Assembly: GCA_030268105.1 (NCBI GenBank)
Contig: BSDZ01000021.1
Location: 62,001-126,000 of the forward strand
Direction: 5' to 3'
Source of the DNA: Volvox africanus
Taxonomy: Eukaryota; Chlorophyta; Chlorophyceae; Chlamydomonadales; Volvocaceae
Length of the DNA: 64,000 bases
Below are positions 45,007 through 57,439 of this stretch, piece after piece. Both the position numbers and the translations under genes were made by a program. Position 1 is the stretch's first letter. Each line of letters begins with the position of its first letter. The notes beneath the pieces were generated by a model, which worked only from the letters and a program-made list of their open reading frames with translations, ran no database searches and was not told where the DNA came from.

Positions 45007-48000
45007 ATGGATGACCGGCAAGAACGAGAGCTATTAACCGACAAGCATCGCGGCGGCACTCAATCCGATCCCGTGCGGGCTGCGGATGTTCAAGGCACGG
45101 AGCCAAACCTTTATCGCGGTAGCTTCACCAGCACGCGGACGGATCGTGGGACAATTACCACCTTTTCTGCACGCGATCAACAACTCGTCGGTGGAAAACT
45201 GAAAACCGGGGCCAGCTTGACAGGAGACGGTCGGCCTGCCACATCCAGGCAGCCGCATCAAGCCCGCGATTTTTCGCGGCCGCTGCAGCACTCTCATCTC
45301 GAAGATGACGAAACTCGCGCCGCCGCAGTGCCCGCTTTCGACGCGGCGGCAATCCCCGTCGCAGTCGAGCGTCAGAGCGGGGCGATAAGCAGCGAGGCTT
45401 GCCGACCGGCCGCGGTGCCCAGTGGACGGCTATCGGCCTGCACAAGCACCACCGCTCCCGGAAACGTAGCGTCGGAGGTCCTGCGCCAGGCCGCGAGCAG
45501 CGGCACTGAGAACAGATTCCGCTGCCAACCTGGACACGACATGAACGGCAACTCCATGAGCGAAGGGGGTAGGGTGACTGAGAATCCGACCAGGTTGGGG
45601 ATACCTGGCAACTGGCAGCTGGATGAGATCAGATACGGCACAGAATACGACAGCAGATCGCGCTGGCTGTACAGCGGGGATGGAGTGCGGGAAGCAGTTA
45701 GTTATGGCGATGCTGGTAAACAGGGCTTCATGGAAGGCCAGGTGATGTACAGTCGTGGTACAGCGGTAACTGCGGAAGTAGTACGGGAAAGGTACGGAGA
45801 TAGCAGCAGCCACTTAAACAATAACATGGAGTCGGACATCAGAACCGGCAGCTGCAGCAGCCGTTGCAGCCACAGGGGTAGTGATAGGCGTGACGGCCGA
45901 AGTATTGGCCCGGAAGGAGATGCGGAAGGCTACAGGCAGGGTGACGGTGCAGGGGCCAGCAGCGCGCGGCCTCACGGCGCTGCAGCCAACCTAAACGGGC
46001 TTCTGGACGCCGCCGCAGAGGCAGGCCCTTCTGCGGGTGGCCGCAAGGGAACTTCGACCTCGGCGGACGAGGGGATTGCCCTGTTGCAGCATCAGTCGCT
46101 GTCATCTCACAGCCTTCCTCAGCGATATTTTAAGCAACAGCAACAGAACGCCCACCACCAGCACCAGGAGCAGCAGCAGGAGCAGCAGCAGCAGCAACGC
46201 GGACAGCAACACTGGATGGGAGGCCAGTATGCGGACATGCAGGTAGGGTCTGGTGTGGCGCTTCGAAGGGTATCACGACATGATAGTGCAAATCGTACAT
46301 GATAAGTGCCGTACCGTCACTAAGGATTTGGCAGGTGATTGTCCTCCTCCTCCTGCACCTCCTCAGGCTAGCTATCCCCAGCAATGGCAACAACTAGAGC
46401 CCCTTCGATATGGCCAAGACCAGCAGCGTCCGCAGCAGCGGAAAGAAAGGGAGCGGCCGGAGCAGTCCGCAATGCATCATCAGGAACCCACGAGTGAGAC
46501 ACGTCGACGACGAGCACCCACTGCCCCTCCACTGCAGCTTCAACCTCAATCTCAACGTCTTGTAACGCCGTCGCGTTCTGCTGCTGCCAATAACATGCAA
46601 CTGCAACCACAACCGCAACTGCAACTGCAACTGCAACCACAACCGCAACTGCAACTGCAACTGCAACCTCAACTGCAACTGCAACTGCAACCGCAACCGC
46701 AACTGCAATCTCAACCGCAACTGCAACCTCAACCGCAACTGCAACCGCAATCGCAACCGCAACCTCCCTGGGAGTCTCCAATACCCGGTGAAGGCGAAGG
46801 TGAAGGTGCCGCGGCGGCAGCAGGGGTTAATCGATGTGCTGATTCGGGCGGCAAGGAGTCTCCGTGGCATGACGCCCTCCCTATACCCGCAACAACGTCA
46901 ACTTCGCCTCATGAGCAGACTCCCTGGAGCTACGAACCACCACCACCACCACCGCCACCACCGCCGCCGCCGCCGTCGTACCCAGGACCCCAGCCTGCAG
47001 CATCGGTTCGTGCTCATCATAAGGAAACGCTGGTCAGCCGCACCGAGCGCAGTGGTCTCCCTGGAGTGGACCAGAGGCTGCACGTGAACGCGCAACTGCC
47101 ACTGATGCCCGGGCGACCAGGCCGTCAGTCCCAGCATGAGGATCAGGACGATGGTGACGTGGTGCAGTTCCAGCTGCTGCTGCTGCCAGCTCAACAAAGA
47201 CCCATCCTGCGGAACCCACAACTGCAGCCCCAGCAACGGGAACAGGCGCCTCAGCAGGAGCTTCGGCACCAGGGGCAGGTTCAGACCCAAGTGCCGCCGC
47301 AGCAGCAGCAGCAATTCGGGGGGCAACTGAATCTGCAACTGCAGCAGCAGCAGCTTCAACCGCTGCCACATCAGCAAGACGTCCCCTGCTTCATTGGTGA
47401 GAAGAAAGCGACAGTGGCTGCAAACGCGCAAGTGCCCTCGCTCCATGAAACGCCGGAGGTGATCCTGGCCAGGGTATTGGCGGCAGGTCGGAGCCATGCG
47501 GGTATAGCCGCTGGTCCCGCACTCATACGGCAGCCGCCGCAGCCCTCCCTGCGGCCACCATCTCAGCCAGGAACGCAACTGTCGCAGCCGCCATATTCTC
47601 AGACAAAGACTTCATACCATTATCAGCAACAGCAGCAGCAGCCACAGGCGAATTTTCGTCGGCCGTATCCTCCACCTCACCCACCTGCACAAGGGTCCGG
47701 ACCTGGGGCTCTCCCCAAGGAGTCCCAAGACCAGACTCTGGGAGGACACCCTCGACTGCGCGTCCAGGATCATTCCTATCTGGAGCCGCTGACGCTGCCT
47801 TTACCACGTCGTGCACCCGCTGACCATGGGCCCTGTCAGAGCTCTGTGGGGGAGGCGGCGGCGGCGGCGGCGACATCGTTGCAGTCCCAGTCCCGTCAAG
47901 GTGCAGACAGCAACCAGTTAGGTCGGCCCTCCTCCCCCCCTTCCTCTTCTCGTGGTGGTCTAAGGAACAATAGTGGCGACGGTGAATACATCGGCCGTAG

Positions 48001-51000
48001 CAGCGACACGGTTATGTCGCATTCATATTCCGACGATGAGCCAGCCCGGTACGTATGTGGAGGCGGTCGCAACGCATCGTCGACAGCACCACCGCCGCGC
48101 ACTCAGGTGAATGCGACCGCGGCAACCGTTGCGGCGCGGTACACTGATCTGAATGACGGTTCTCCGGCGGGGGGACCGTTAGGCCGGGAAGACCCAAGTT
48201 CGGCAGCTGGAACCGTTGTAGCGCTATCAGATGGAGTCGCGAGGCTCTTGGTAGCGTCGCCGATGGTTCCGGAGCCAGGAGGCTTTTCGCCACCTCGGTT
48301 GCTACCTCGGCATGCAGTAGCTAGGCCCGAGGCCGCGGCTGCAGCTACAGCAGCAGTAGCAGCGCGTGACGCATGGGGATACTCCACCCAATGCTCCGCT
48401 CAGCAGCGCTCATCAGAACAACCTCTGAATTGCAGCCAGTCACGCAGCGACAGAAGCTACAGCTATAATGACACCCAGAGCGGCAGTAGCTCGCATGACA
48501 CCAGCCGCTGCATCTGCGGTCATATCGGGGCCACAGCAGTGGATGAAGCGACGGCCATAGCAGTCGATCCATACGCTGCATTACGTTGCAGTAGCACTGT
48601 ACAAACGGCCAACTTTGTTGGCAGTAGCATCAGCGTCAGTAGCAATAGCGGTGACCCCGGAAGCAGACACGCGCCGGCTCTGGTTCGTGTCACCGCCCGC
48701 ACCCCAGACATATCGGACAGACCGCCGACGCATCCCGTTGCCCTCTCCACATCAACTTTTACTGCTACATCTGCTACATCCGCTGCCTCAGCAGCTGGCT
48801 GCAGCAGTACTTCTAGCAGTGATTCCACCGTCCATATCGGCGTCCGCGGTCCATATTGTGATCAGCCGCAGCCGCAGCCGCAGCTTCTGAGAGAAGGTGA
48901 ATGGTATACCTCTAGCCGTGTAAGCGGCACTGACGCTGCGGGGCCTATTGCTGCCTCCTCGACGGCTCGTGGCGGCGATGCTGGTGGTGGCGGCGGGGAA
49001 ATCGGTGGTACTGGCGGCTCGGCTGCTGCGCACCAGCGGTGCGGTGTGATGGGCACCGGCCAGCCCGCGTCGTTGCTCCGGCTCCTACGGCGACTAGACC
49101 TGCCAGCGGCGGACTTGTCCAGAGATCAGCTGTTGGAACTATTGGCGGCAATGCTGGAGCTGAGGGGGCTGCCGCCACTGCCGCTATCCGCACGTGATCG
49201 TTGTGGCGCCGACACTGGGGCCGCCGACACCGCGGGCCAGGCGCATGCATCCTTGCTCGCATGGCTGCACACCGTCATGGCGGCGTACGATAACGACAGC
49301 GTCTGTAGCGTAGGTGCTGGCCCAGCTCCGGCGGCATCCAATGCGTCCCGTGCCTGTCTTGCCGTGCACAGCGCCTGGTACTTGATTTCGGCAACACGGG
49401 CTGCTCGGTGAGGCAAAAATCTCAGGCTGCTAGCTAACCCCTACCACATGACACGACGTCAGCGGGGAGGGGTACGAATTATGCCTAAAACTAAAAAATG
49501 TCGTTAACATGGGTAGATTTCACCAGAGGCGCGCTTTGGGTTGGGGGGGGGGGGCTTCATGGCGGCGCCCTGGATCCTCCTTCAGGAAGGTTTTGGACGG
49601 TGTACTGGTACGGCCAGAATGTGTTACGGCGCTTCTTCAGCCACCTATCCCTCTACCTGTGAAAACAACGTTCATCCCAGGCCGCTCACAGGAAGCTGCT
49701 ATTTGGCTGACATAGACTCCTACCGTCCTGTCGCCGCTGCAACCACCTACGAACACAGGTTGATGTCGCCTCTGTCGCAGCTAGCGGCACTTCTGGCGGC
49801 ACTGCTATCTTCTGTCGGTCATCCCGGCGGCGGCCTGTCCAACGCCTCCCTGCTGACGTCGTTGGATCATCCTCTGGTGCTTAGACACGCGGCCCATACA
49901 AAGTACCCGCTGCATGCGCACTACTGCGAGGTGGCAGCAGCGTTGCTGGTGGCGGCAGCGGTGGCGGGGAACCCACCGGCGGCGGCTGGGATGCCGCCAC
50001 TGGCGGCACTTAGTCGCCCACAGCTTCTGCTTCTCAGAAGGGTGAGTGTTGAAGAAAAAGATGGGAATGAAAGCGAATTCTACCCTTATTGTGTCGAAGG
50101 GTGGACAGGTTAGATTCATGCAGCAGATGCATTCGTGCTCTGATGACTCCCGCCCCTTCTATTTTTCGAACCAGTCCTGATGCTGTTTCACATCGTAGTC
50201 TTTTAAACTGCATCATTGCCGCCTCCCCGCCACAGCTGGTGTGTGATGCGATCATGGCGTCAGCCTCCGGGGAGCTTCCCAACGTCACCGCCGCCGTCGC
50301 TGCTGCCTTACGATCCCGTGCTCGAGGGGATCATGACTCCCAATCGCAATCGTCACCAGATGCGGTGTGGGGGCGGGGCAACGGCAGCGGCCGCACCCAG
50401 ATTGTGGATGCTGACACCCGTATTGGCATCGATACTGATGCTGTGTACTTGTCAGAGCCAGCGGCAGAGGTGCAGAAGGCGGCAGCGGTGGCGCTATTCG
50501 AGCAGCATGACCCGGCCTACCAAGCCCTCGTCGTGAAGCTGGTGGGTTCAGATTGTCTGGCAGGTCCAGGTGGATGGTGGTCAAGTCATTTTTGGCACAC
50601 CGAAAATGACCGTGTGCATGGGCATCAGTTGTTTTTTTTGGGTTGAAGGGGTTGATCAACGTGGCACTATAAGCAGTTACGGAGTATGGCCGCAGGCAAC
50701 ATTGGTGGGGGGACTGACACGGGGGGACTGCTACTCTGCTGCTATTAGTGTTGCCACTGCTGCTACTGCTGTTTCCACTGTGGATACTGCTGCTGCATCT
50801 GCCGGTATGCCTTATTGGAGGCCTGCGTGGTCATGCGATATTCGGGGATGGATAATGCATAGTGGGTGGGCGCACCAACAGCTGCTGACTGCAAACCACA
50901 TCCCCGTGGTGCAGCCCACTCGGCTCTGGCACAGATCACACTGAGGGGGGCTGCTGCCCGTCGCTCCTGGTGCCCATGCCGCCCGTCGCAGCTAGTCCAT

Positions 51001-52275
51001 GTATCGGTCAATCTGGGCCACAAGATGCGTCCCTGGGCCTTATGCCGGCTCATGAGTGAGGCAGCCATGGAAGACGATGGGAAAGAGGAGGACGACCTGA
51101 GGTTCAGCCTGTTGCCTGAAAAGGCAACAAGAAATAGGGCAACTGGTGGTGCAGGTTCCTGTCTACGCCAAAAGGTGAGGAAGGCAACGAGTTATATACA
51201 TACAATCATAGAGATGGCCTACAGTGGCATGGGCTGTCCCAATTTTACCACGTTGGCAGGTCATGTGGTCATTAAGGGAGTCGCTGATGTGCCGATGATG
51301 GTTCGCTTTATGATGCTTATGAACTCTGTTGGATGCATATGTGGATATCAGGATGGTGTTCTGTGTATACATAGTATGCTGCCATGTACAATGCACCGCC
51401 AATCCTCGACCCTTCCTTGCCTTCATGCAATTCAGGTTCTTATGTGTCGATATCATGTCCAGGTGATCGTCGTGCACTCATTCACCACAAACAGATTCCA
51501 GTGTCTCCTGGAAGGTTCTCCACCTAATGACCCCCCAACACCTCAGGCCACTGCAGGGCAGTGACTCCCCTTTCGACCTGGTGCCATTCCATATCCAAAC
51601 CCGCGTACCATGCTTTTGTTTACTGTGGGGTTTCTGCCCTGCAGTGGCCTGAGGTGTTGGGGGGTCATCAGGTGGAGAACCTTCCAGGAGACACTGGAAT
51701 CTGTTTGTGGTGAATGAGTGCACGACGATCACCTGGACATGATATCGACACATAAGAACCTGAATTGCATGAAGGCAAGGAAGGGTCGAGGATTGGAGAT
51801 TGGCGGTGCATTGTACATGGCAGCATACTATGTATACACAGAACACCATCCTGATATCCACATATGCATCCAACAGAGTTCATAAGCATCATAAGTGAAT
51901 CTTTTAATGACCTGCAAGGTGGGCAAAATCTGTTGTATGCGGTTGTTATATGTTGCGGGTACATTGATGAGAGGATGACATGTAAGGAGTTATACAGCGA
52001 CTCCCTGATATTTACAGGCGCTTCGGGAGCTGGCGCTGATCCATGGTTCCATCCGCCCGGCACTACGGCTGCTGTTATGTGCTATGGGCGGCCCACGAGA
52101 GGAAGGGGACAAGGGAGAACGGGCCGGGGATATACGACTAAGCGCTTGGATTGGACCCTCTTGCACGAAGACGCCAACAGACAGTGTGGACCTGTTGCAT
52201 GGTACCGCAGCGCTGCAGGCCCTGTTCGACAACTTGGAGCAAAACGAGCTAATGTGGGGTTTGATGTCCAGGTGA
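45007..52275 (+). CDS. Large Gln/Pro-rich protein of unknown function (1787 aa, 6 exons)
   Basis: Exons: 45007-46242, 46367-49407, 49759-50041, 50236-50541, 50935-51174, 52018-52275; junction phases agree and codons are mostly G/C-ending. I do not recognise the family. Residues 1 to about 1330 are low-complexity. They include a Gln/His run near residues 378-405, an LQPQ hexanucleotide-encoded tract near residues 489-547, a Pro run near 46940-46980, and many Gln, Ser and Ala runs. From about residue 1330 (LLRLLRRLDLPAADLSRDQL) the sequence becomes predominantly helical-looking (MSPLSQLAALLAALLSSVG, RPSQLVHVSVNLGHK, ALRELALIHGSIRPALRLLL, GTAALQALFDNLEQNELM). This faintly resembles organellar helical-repeat proteins of the OPR/FASTK type, a weak inference. 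Intron 5 carries a long inverted repeat. The stop is a TGA after LMSR, and the frame stays open for 48 further codons beyond it. The exon 5 acceptor and the end of the gene are the least certain parts. Confidence 0.62.
46597..46770 (+). repeat. CAACTG/CAACCG hexanucleotide repeat encoding LQPQ
   Basis: About 29 six-base units of CAA-CYR, giving alternating Gln with Leu or Pro inside exon 2 of the Gln-rich gene. The reverse strand is open over the same stretch (Ala/Val or Arg/Leu runs), which is a shadow. Confidence 0.9.
51307..51895. repeat. Nearly perfect inverted repeat (foldback) in intron 5
   Basis: Left arm about 51307-51561, right arm about 51634-51895, with a 72-nt loop at 51562-51633. 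Comparing the arms base by base, I find one substitution (51526 A against 51669 C) and one 7-nt insertion in the right arm (a local duplication near 51793-51800). Otherwise they are complementary over about 254 bp. Outside the arms a weaker, gapped similarity continues for some tens of bases on each side (GCAGGTCAT...TCATTAA near 51260-51285 against the complement near 51905-51920). The foldback lies wholly inside intron 5 of the Gln-rich gene. Its transcript would form a very long hairpin, typical of algal small-RNA precursors. A transposon-like foldback element is the alternative. Confidence 0.93.
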
Positions 52276-52567
52276 CTTACTGGTTCTGAGATCTTGGAGG
52301 CAGCGTTACGGAGGGATGATTTCATCATGGTCACATCCGATGGAAACCGCCTATGGATACGGAGTACGGACGGTAACTCTGAACGCGAGCAAATCGCCCG
52401 GAAGTCATGTCGAGAAGGGTGATACGACAACCGAACTTAAGTTTTAATTAACTTGGCTTCGCAATTGGATTAATTTATTTCTTTGTTGGGCGCTGACGGT
52501 GCTTTCCAAGGAGGCAAACTGAATCTTTAAAGGCCAAGATTCCGAGCATCTGCGATACCAACAAATT

Positions 52568-55290
52568 ATGACAGGGAGTGTGGAAGAGGAACGTTATGTG
52601 GATGTGAAAGCTTTGGCCCTTGAGGATAGCGGGAAGACCGTCAACGTCGTGCATGGAACTTTCCGGTGTAGACGGTAAGGCGCTATTCGTCTCACGATTA
52701 AGTAATTAGTCACACCGTAATTACAAATATTTTGATGGTAGTTAATGAATAGTCGCCAGTCGCCAGTCCAACCAACTTACGTTGAGACGCATCCGTGTGC
52801 TGTTATGGCATCCTCAAGCCAACATTGCACTTGGGAAATTCTCATGCGCTCATATTATGTTATCGTCGTGCCAAACACGTCCCTTGGAATCACAAAACCC
52901 TTATGACCGAGCCCGGCCCTTGTGCAAATTCAGCCTCACAAGCCTCACAACCCCCTAAATCCTTTTCCGTGACTCCTTAGCACTCTAATGGTCGTATCAT
53001 ACCTCTCTAGGACGCTGGTCGGCATTTCTGATTATGTTGGCATGCTGGGTCGGAGGTCGGGTTACCGGATACGGACTCTTGCCCAAATTCATTGCCAGGG
53101 GCATCAGTTGATCGATATGATAAGGCATTACTACAGGTGATGGTTAACCCCTCCCCCTCCTTCCCTCTGTACACTCTTCCATCATAGCTTACCATAATAT
53201 CAATTTTGTGACTGAATCCTCTGCTGCCTTAGCAGCAGTAATAGTTTCTCATATCAACTCGCACGCAACCTGCTGTCCGCCAATGCCCTTTCCATGGCGT
53301 TTGGTGATCCCCAATTCCCAATGCAGGGGATACGATCTGTACACCACCACGTATCTCCCCGTGGTTCGTCGCACGGACGCCTGCCTTGTTTTCCACCATG
53401 GCCTCGCTGACCACTCAGACCGGCATGGAGGAGGTAGGAAGGCACCACAGATCACAGTCGGGTGTGGCCAGTGGATCAGGGTCCCTCCAGTTTTTCAAAT
53501 GTTGTGGTCCACGGCACCTCGCACGCTGGCCAAACTTCGTCCCTGGCTTTCAGGCCAGGCGCATCGTCGCTCCTGCTCCGTCTCTAGTCCGTAGCCCAAG
53601 TGCAAGTTCTTTTCGCTTGACGACACCCAGCCAATATCTAAGAAACCCCATTTCCCTGCAACCCTCACCAGTTCTCGCGCATTTATGCGCGTCGCTTGGC
53701 ATGCCTGTCTATACATATGACGCGCACGGTCACGGCCGCAGCGGCCCTGCTGGACCCACGGGTCGTGCGCTTATCCTCTCCTATAGCCATCTGGTGGACG
53801 ACCTGCTGGATTTCGCCCGGCTGTTTGTGACGAAAGCGGAAGAGGCGGACGGGCAATCCAATGCATTTGCGCTCACGGCAACAGAGACAGCGGTAGCGCC
53901 CGGGCAGGCGCAAGCGGGGCCAGCCAGCAGCCGTGCCAGCAGCTTACACGTGCCGGGGCAGCAGGGCAGGCGGAAACCGCGGATCTTCCTGTTGGGTTAC
54001 TCCATGGGAGGTCTCGCTAGTAGCCTTGCAATGGCTGAGACGTGTCCTGTTACACCGCTGGTGACATCGGCAATATCTTCATCGTCAATCAGCACCACGC
54101 CTCCATGCAATCCCGGTTCACCGGCACCGGTTGCGTCATCCTGTGATAACTGTGCGCCAGCTAATAGGAAGTCGTCGGCGGTGGGCACGGGAGCTGCCAC
54201 AGCTCATGTTCACGCTGGCGCTGGCGGCAGCAGTAGCAGCATCTTCGAGGGCTTGATGCTGACATCATGTCTCACTGATCCTTTGTACGGCAACCATCCG
54301 CTTCTTCGTGCAATTAAGGTGGTATACGTGACGGTGCTGTCTTGGCTGACTCCAGCGGTTCCCTTGTTTAAGCGCAACCCTGTGGAATCAGGCATCCGCG
54401 ATCCAGCGGCAGCGAGAGCCATGGCGGACGACATGCTTTGGTATCGAGGGAAATTTAAGGTACGATTCGTGAACCGTTGTATATACTGTGTGCGTTTATG
54501 ATGTTGTCCGTGATTTCAATTCTTGTAATATGGTATTGAGTGGAGGTGGACGTGGGTGGTCTGCCACAAACACCTTCAGCGTCAATGTCGTGGAAGAAGT
54601 GCCCTGGCTCGTTGCATGAGGCAATGCTGGCCGATAAGAAGAGACTCCATCCTACATTGTAAGTTGCATTGGGAAAACCTGTCTCGAAGACTTGGACTTA
54701 CGTCAAGGAGATGGTTGCTGCACCACCACGGATGGAGATGAGGGAGCACGCGCAAAGCAGCTGTCTTAAATTGGGTAGATGACAACTAATCCGGTTGTTG
54801 CAAGCGCAGCAACACCCACAGCTTTACTCCGGCTGAGCTTGTGTGGACACTCTGGACATTCAGTTTTTGGCTGTCTAACGCAAGCCAGCGGTGCCTTTTG
54901 GCCAGATGTTTCTTTGACGTTGGTCTTCATGTTGGACCACCAATAGTGGGATTGGGGTTTCCCGCCCGCCTCGTGTCTGCCTGTTCGGACCTTCCTTATC
55001 CATGCTGCCTCCAAAACCCCTTTCAGGTTGCCACTGTGGCCAGCCTGCTAGCCGCTTGCGCCCGCCTGCGCAAAACCGCCCGTCGTCTGTCGGATGTACC
55101 ACTATACGTGCAGCACGCCACGGTTGACATGTCGTGCAGCCTGCCCTCCATGCACGCATTCCTCGCCCGGGTGCGCCCCTCTGACCTTACGATGCACGTG
55201 GTGGAGGGTGCGTACCATGATCTGCATCACGACCCAGAGACGCCCATGCTTTTGGGGCGAATGCTGGATTGGCTTCGTAAGCGGACATGA
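52568..55290 (+). CDS. Alpha/beta hydrolase, monoglyceride-lipase type (421 aa, 4 exons)
   Basis: Serine hydrolase of the monoacylglycerol-lipase/lysophospholipase group; it would cleave an acyl ester of glycerol or a lysolipid. Exons: 52568-52674, 53327-53433, 53672-54459, 55027-55290; all in frame. Key pieces in order: YDLYTTTYLPV, the oxyanion-hole motif FHHGLADHSDRHGG, YTYDAHGHGRS, the nucleophile elbow GYSMG (Ser182), LTDPLYGNHPLLR in the lid region, PLYVQHATVDMS with the acid Asp368, and the catalytic His398 in GAYHDLHHD. Two insertions rich in Ala, Ser and Gly break the core: about 30 residues before the elbow and about 75 after it (54040-54240). No signal peptide or membrane segment was seen. 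The start codon lies only 293 bp after the preceding gene's stop, in the same orientation, so the promoter is either very short or overlaps that gene's 3' end. Confidence 0.88.
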
Positions 55291-57348
55291 AACGGTGGCA
55301 CAGGGCCTACAAGCTGCCCCGTACAATTCACCCTTCGACAGGTTTATAATAGGTCGAGATCTCGAGAAATCACCGTTGAGCAAGCCAGTCAGTGGTGCTT
55401 GTGTGCTTGGGTGTTGGGGAGCTCAGAACTCTGAGCAGGGTCAGACTTGTTTGTGAGCTCGGGAACGCGAACCTTTGCGAAGCGTGTTGGGGGTTGCTCA
55501 ATTGCCGCGACACACCACACGAGGCACGGCGCGGAAAGTGACCATCCTGCACGTGGTATCAAGGTGGTGGTATGGTGTAGCTGCATTCGCCTAGGAGCGC
55601 AGCAATGGATTGTATGCTTTCCGAACTACTGCGGGACGCAGGACGGGCGTTGCATCCCTCCCTAAATTGCGCCATGTTATGGTGCTGGGGTTACGAAGAG
55701 GGATCCATCGGTAGGGACACGGAGCACGTGCTGTGTGTTAACTACCCTGCGACGGGCGCACCAATGGACTGGAGCTAGAGCGGCACAGGGTGTAGCAGTA
55801 ACAGCCGGCCGTGGCGCCTTCGTGCGAGGTGAGGTCACCGTGCAATGGATTTCGAAGAGGAGCTTCTTCTGTAGACGGATTCCGAAGTGGTGTCTGTGTG
55901 TGTGTATACATGGCGAATATGTAGCGTACAAGTGCTGACATAGCAGCGGCGCGCTGCCCATCTGCCTAGGAAAGAAGGTTGGAGGATTGTGCAACGCACG
56001 GGCTAACTGCAGGCCAGCGGGCTACAGGCCGGGATAGTTTAGCTCATTAGAAGGGTACGTGGAGCGAGTGGCACCATGTATGCTATGTTGGGGGCCAGTT
56101 GCCTCAGCTGGCGAGAGGGCAATGTGCAAGGGACAGCGTGAGGGCAGGACAGGGGTAAGGGGATGGGGAGCTCACTGCACTGGTTTATGGGGCACTGCTG
56201 CGGTGTTGAGGCTATGCCAGGACGACCGCCATACCGGGGCGTCGCGCCTGCAGGATGGGGTTGATCAGTCTTCAGCAGGGGGCCTGATCAAGTGGGGCGG
56301 TGCAATTCGGCACAGGCACCTTAAAGGCCTTCCTTGCAGGGCAGGGCTCTGTATGGCTCTGTATGGTGCAGGGAGAGGCGGGTTTAGGATGTTGGGAGTT
56401 AGGGAAGGCGGGTAGAGAATGGATGCCAGCTGAGAGAGCTCTTTTTGTGAACCTTCTTATAGGTATTGGAGAATCGGATGCAGGATCTGGAAAGAGCCGC
56501 GTGGAGTGTCTGCAACCGCTCTCGGTTTGGCAATTTGTGGAATTACAAAGCGCTCATACATTGCCAAACTGAGCACTTTCATGACACCTACATAAGGGTA
56601 TGGCGGGAGGTGGGAACTAAGCTGAACTGTGATGCTATAATTAGAATCGATTCTGTCATCTACGTCACTCACCGCACGTTCATGACACGTACAATGTCTT
56701 TTCAGACATATTGTCACGCTGCATGGGAGGTAGGTTCAGAACGGTAGTTCAGAACGGTCGGAATATAACCCAACAAGCCACGAAAAGGACCCCACGAAAA
56801 GGGCCCCGGCTGGCTGCAAGCATGTACGCTGCGAAATCCCTAAGCAACTTGTAAAAATTGCAGCGGCAAGATGAGACAGCACCAGAAACCACTTTCAAGA
56901 CTGCTGTCAAGCTTCATCCTTCTAACGAGCGATGATTCGAATCTTACCAACGCATGCTTTCCTTAGCACGGGGTAACCTGCAGAACCCGCCTGCCAACAT
57001 ATGAAAGGAAAGTGGGGGTTACCACTCTGTTTCAGGGCAGCTTGGTGCAATTATCAAGCTGGCCTATCAAGAAGCCTGGGGGTTTTCTTGATGTGGCGCG
57101 GAATCTGGCTCCTCCTGACTGCCCGGCTCTGCATAGCACCTTGGTATCAGGGCCCCGGGCGTTGCCGTCAGCTGCCGTCCTACTTGCCAGTATAAGGTAG
57201 TTTGCACTCAGGGTTACAGCATTCTAACATCCATGCATGCGGCATCTGCATTATACAAATGTCCTCAACGATGGAGGCTGTTGGAACCGAGGTTCCGAAT
57301 CCGGTCAACGTCCATTCTATGGCGCGATGTCTACCTGGTGTCCATATC
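55291..57348. other. 2-kb region without a recognisable gene
   Basis: 3' flank of the hydrolase and 5' flank of the F-box gene. Open frames are short and lack family signatures. Between about 56,050 and 56,430 the plus strand is G-rich. GGTTCCGAATCC at about 57,290 resembles a tRNA B-box with one extra base, but no cloverleaf can be built around it. Confidence 0.5.
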
Positions 57349-57357
57349 ATATATTTA
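57349..57357 (+). promoter_or_regulatory. TATA-like element of the F-box gene
   Basis: CATATATTT lies about 85 nt upstream of the start codon at 57440, in an otherwise AT-rich patch. Weak, by position only. Confidence 0.3.
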
Positions 57358-57439
57358 GGTTATTGTGTAAAACCATCCATATTAACATAACCTAGCATCT
57401 GGCTTAGTGTTTCACGACTGTTGCTGGGCTGGAGGAGCC

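Noticed and set aside
46368..47578. Minus-strand frames opposite the Gln-rich gene (Val/Ala, Arg/Leu or Leu-rich)
   Set aside because: Shadows of CAA-CYR repeats and Gln codons. The plus-strand frame runs 1,014 codons and splices consistently at both ends.
52272..52290. Intron bypassing the TGA of the Gln-rich gene (donor GTGACT, acceptor CTGAG)
   Set aside because: It would be 19 nt long, too short for spliceosomal removal, so the TGA was treated as a stop or recoding site.
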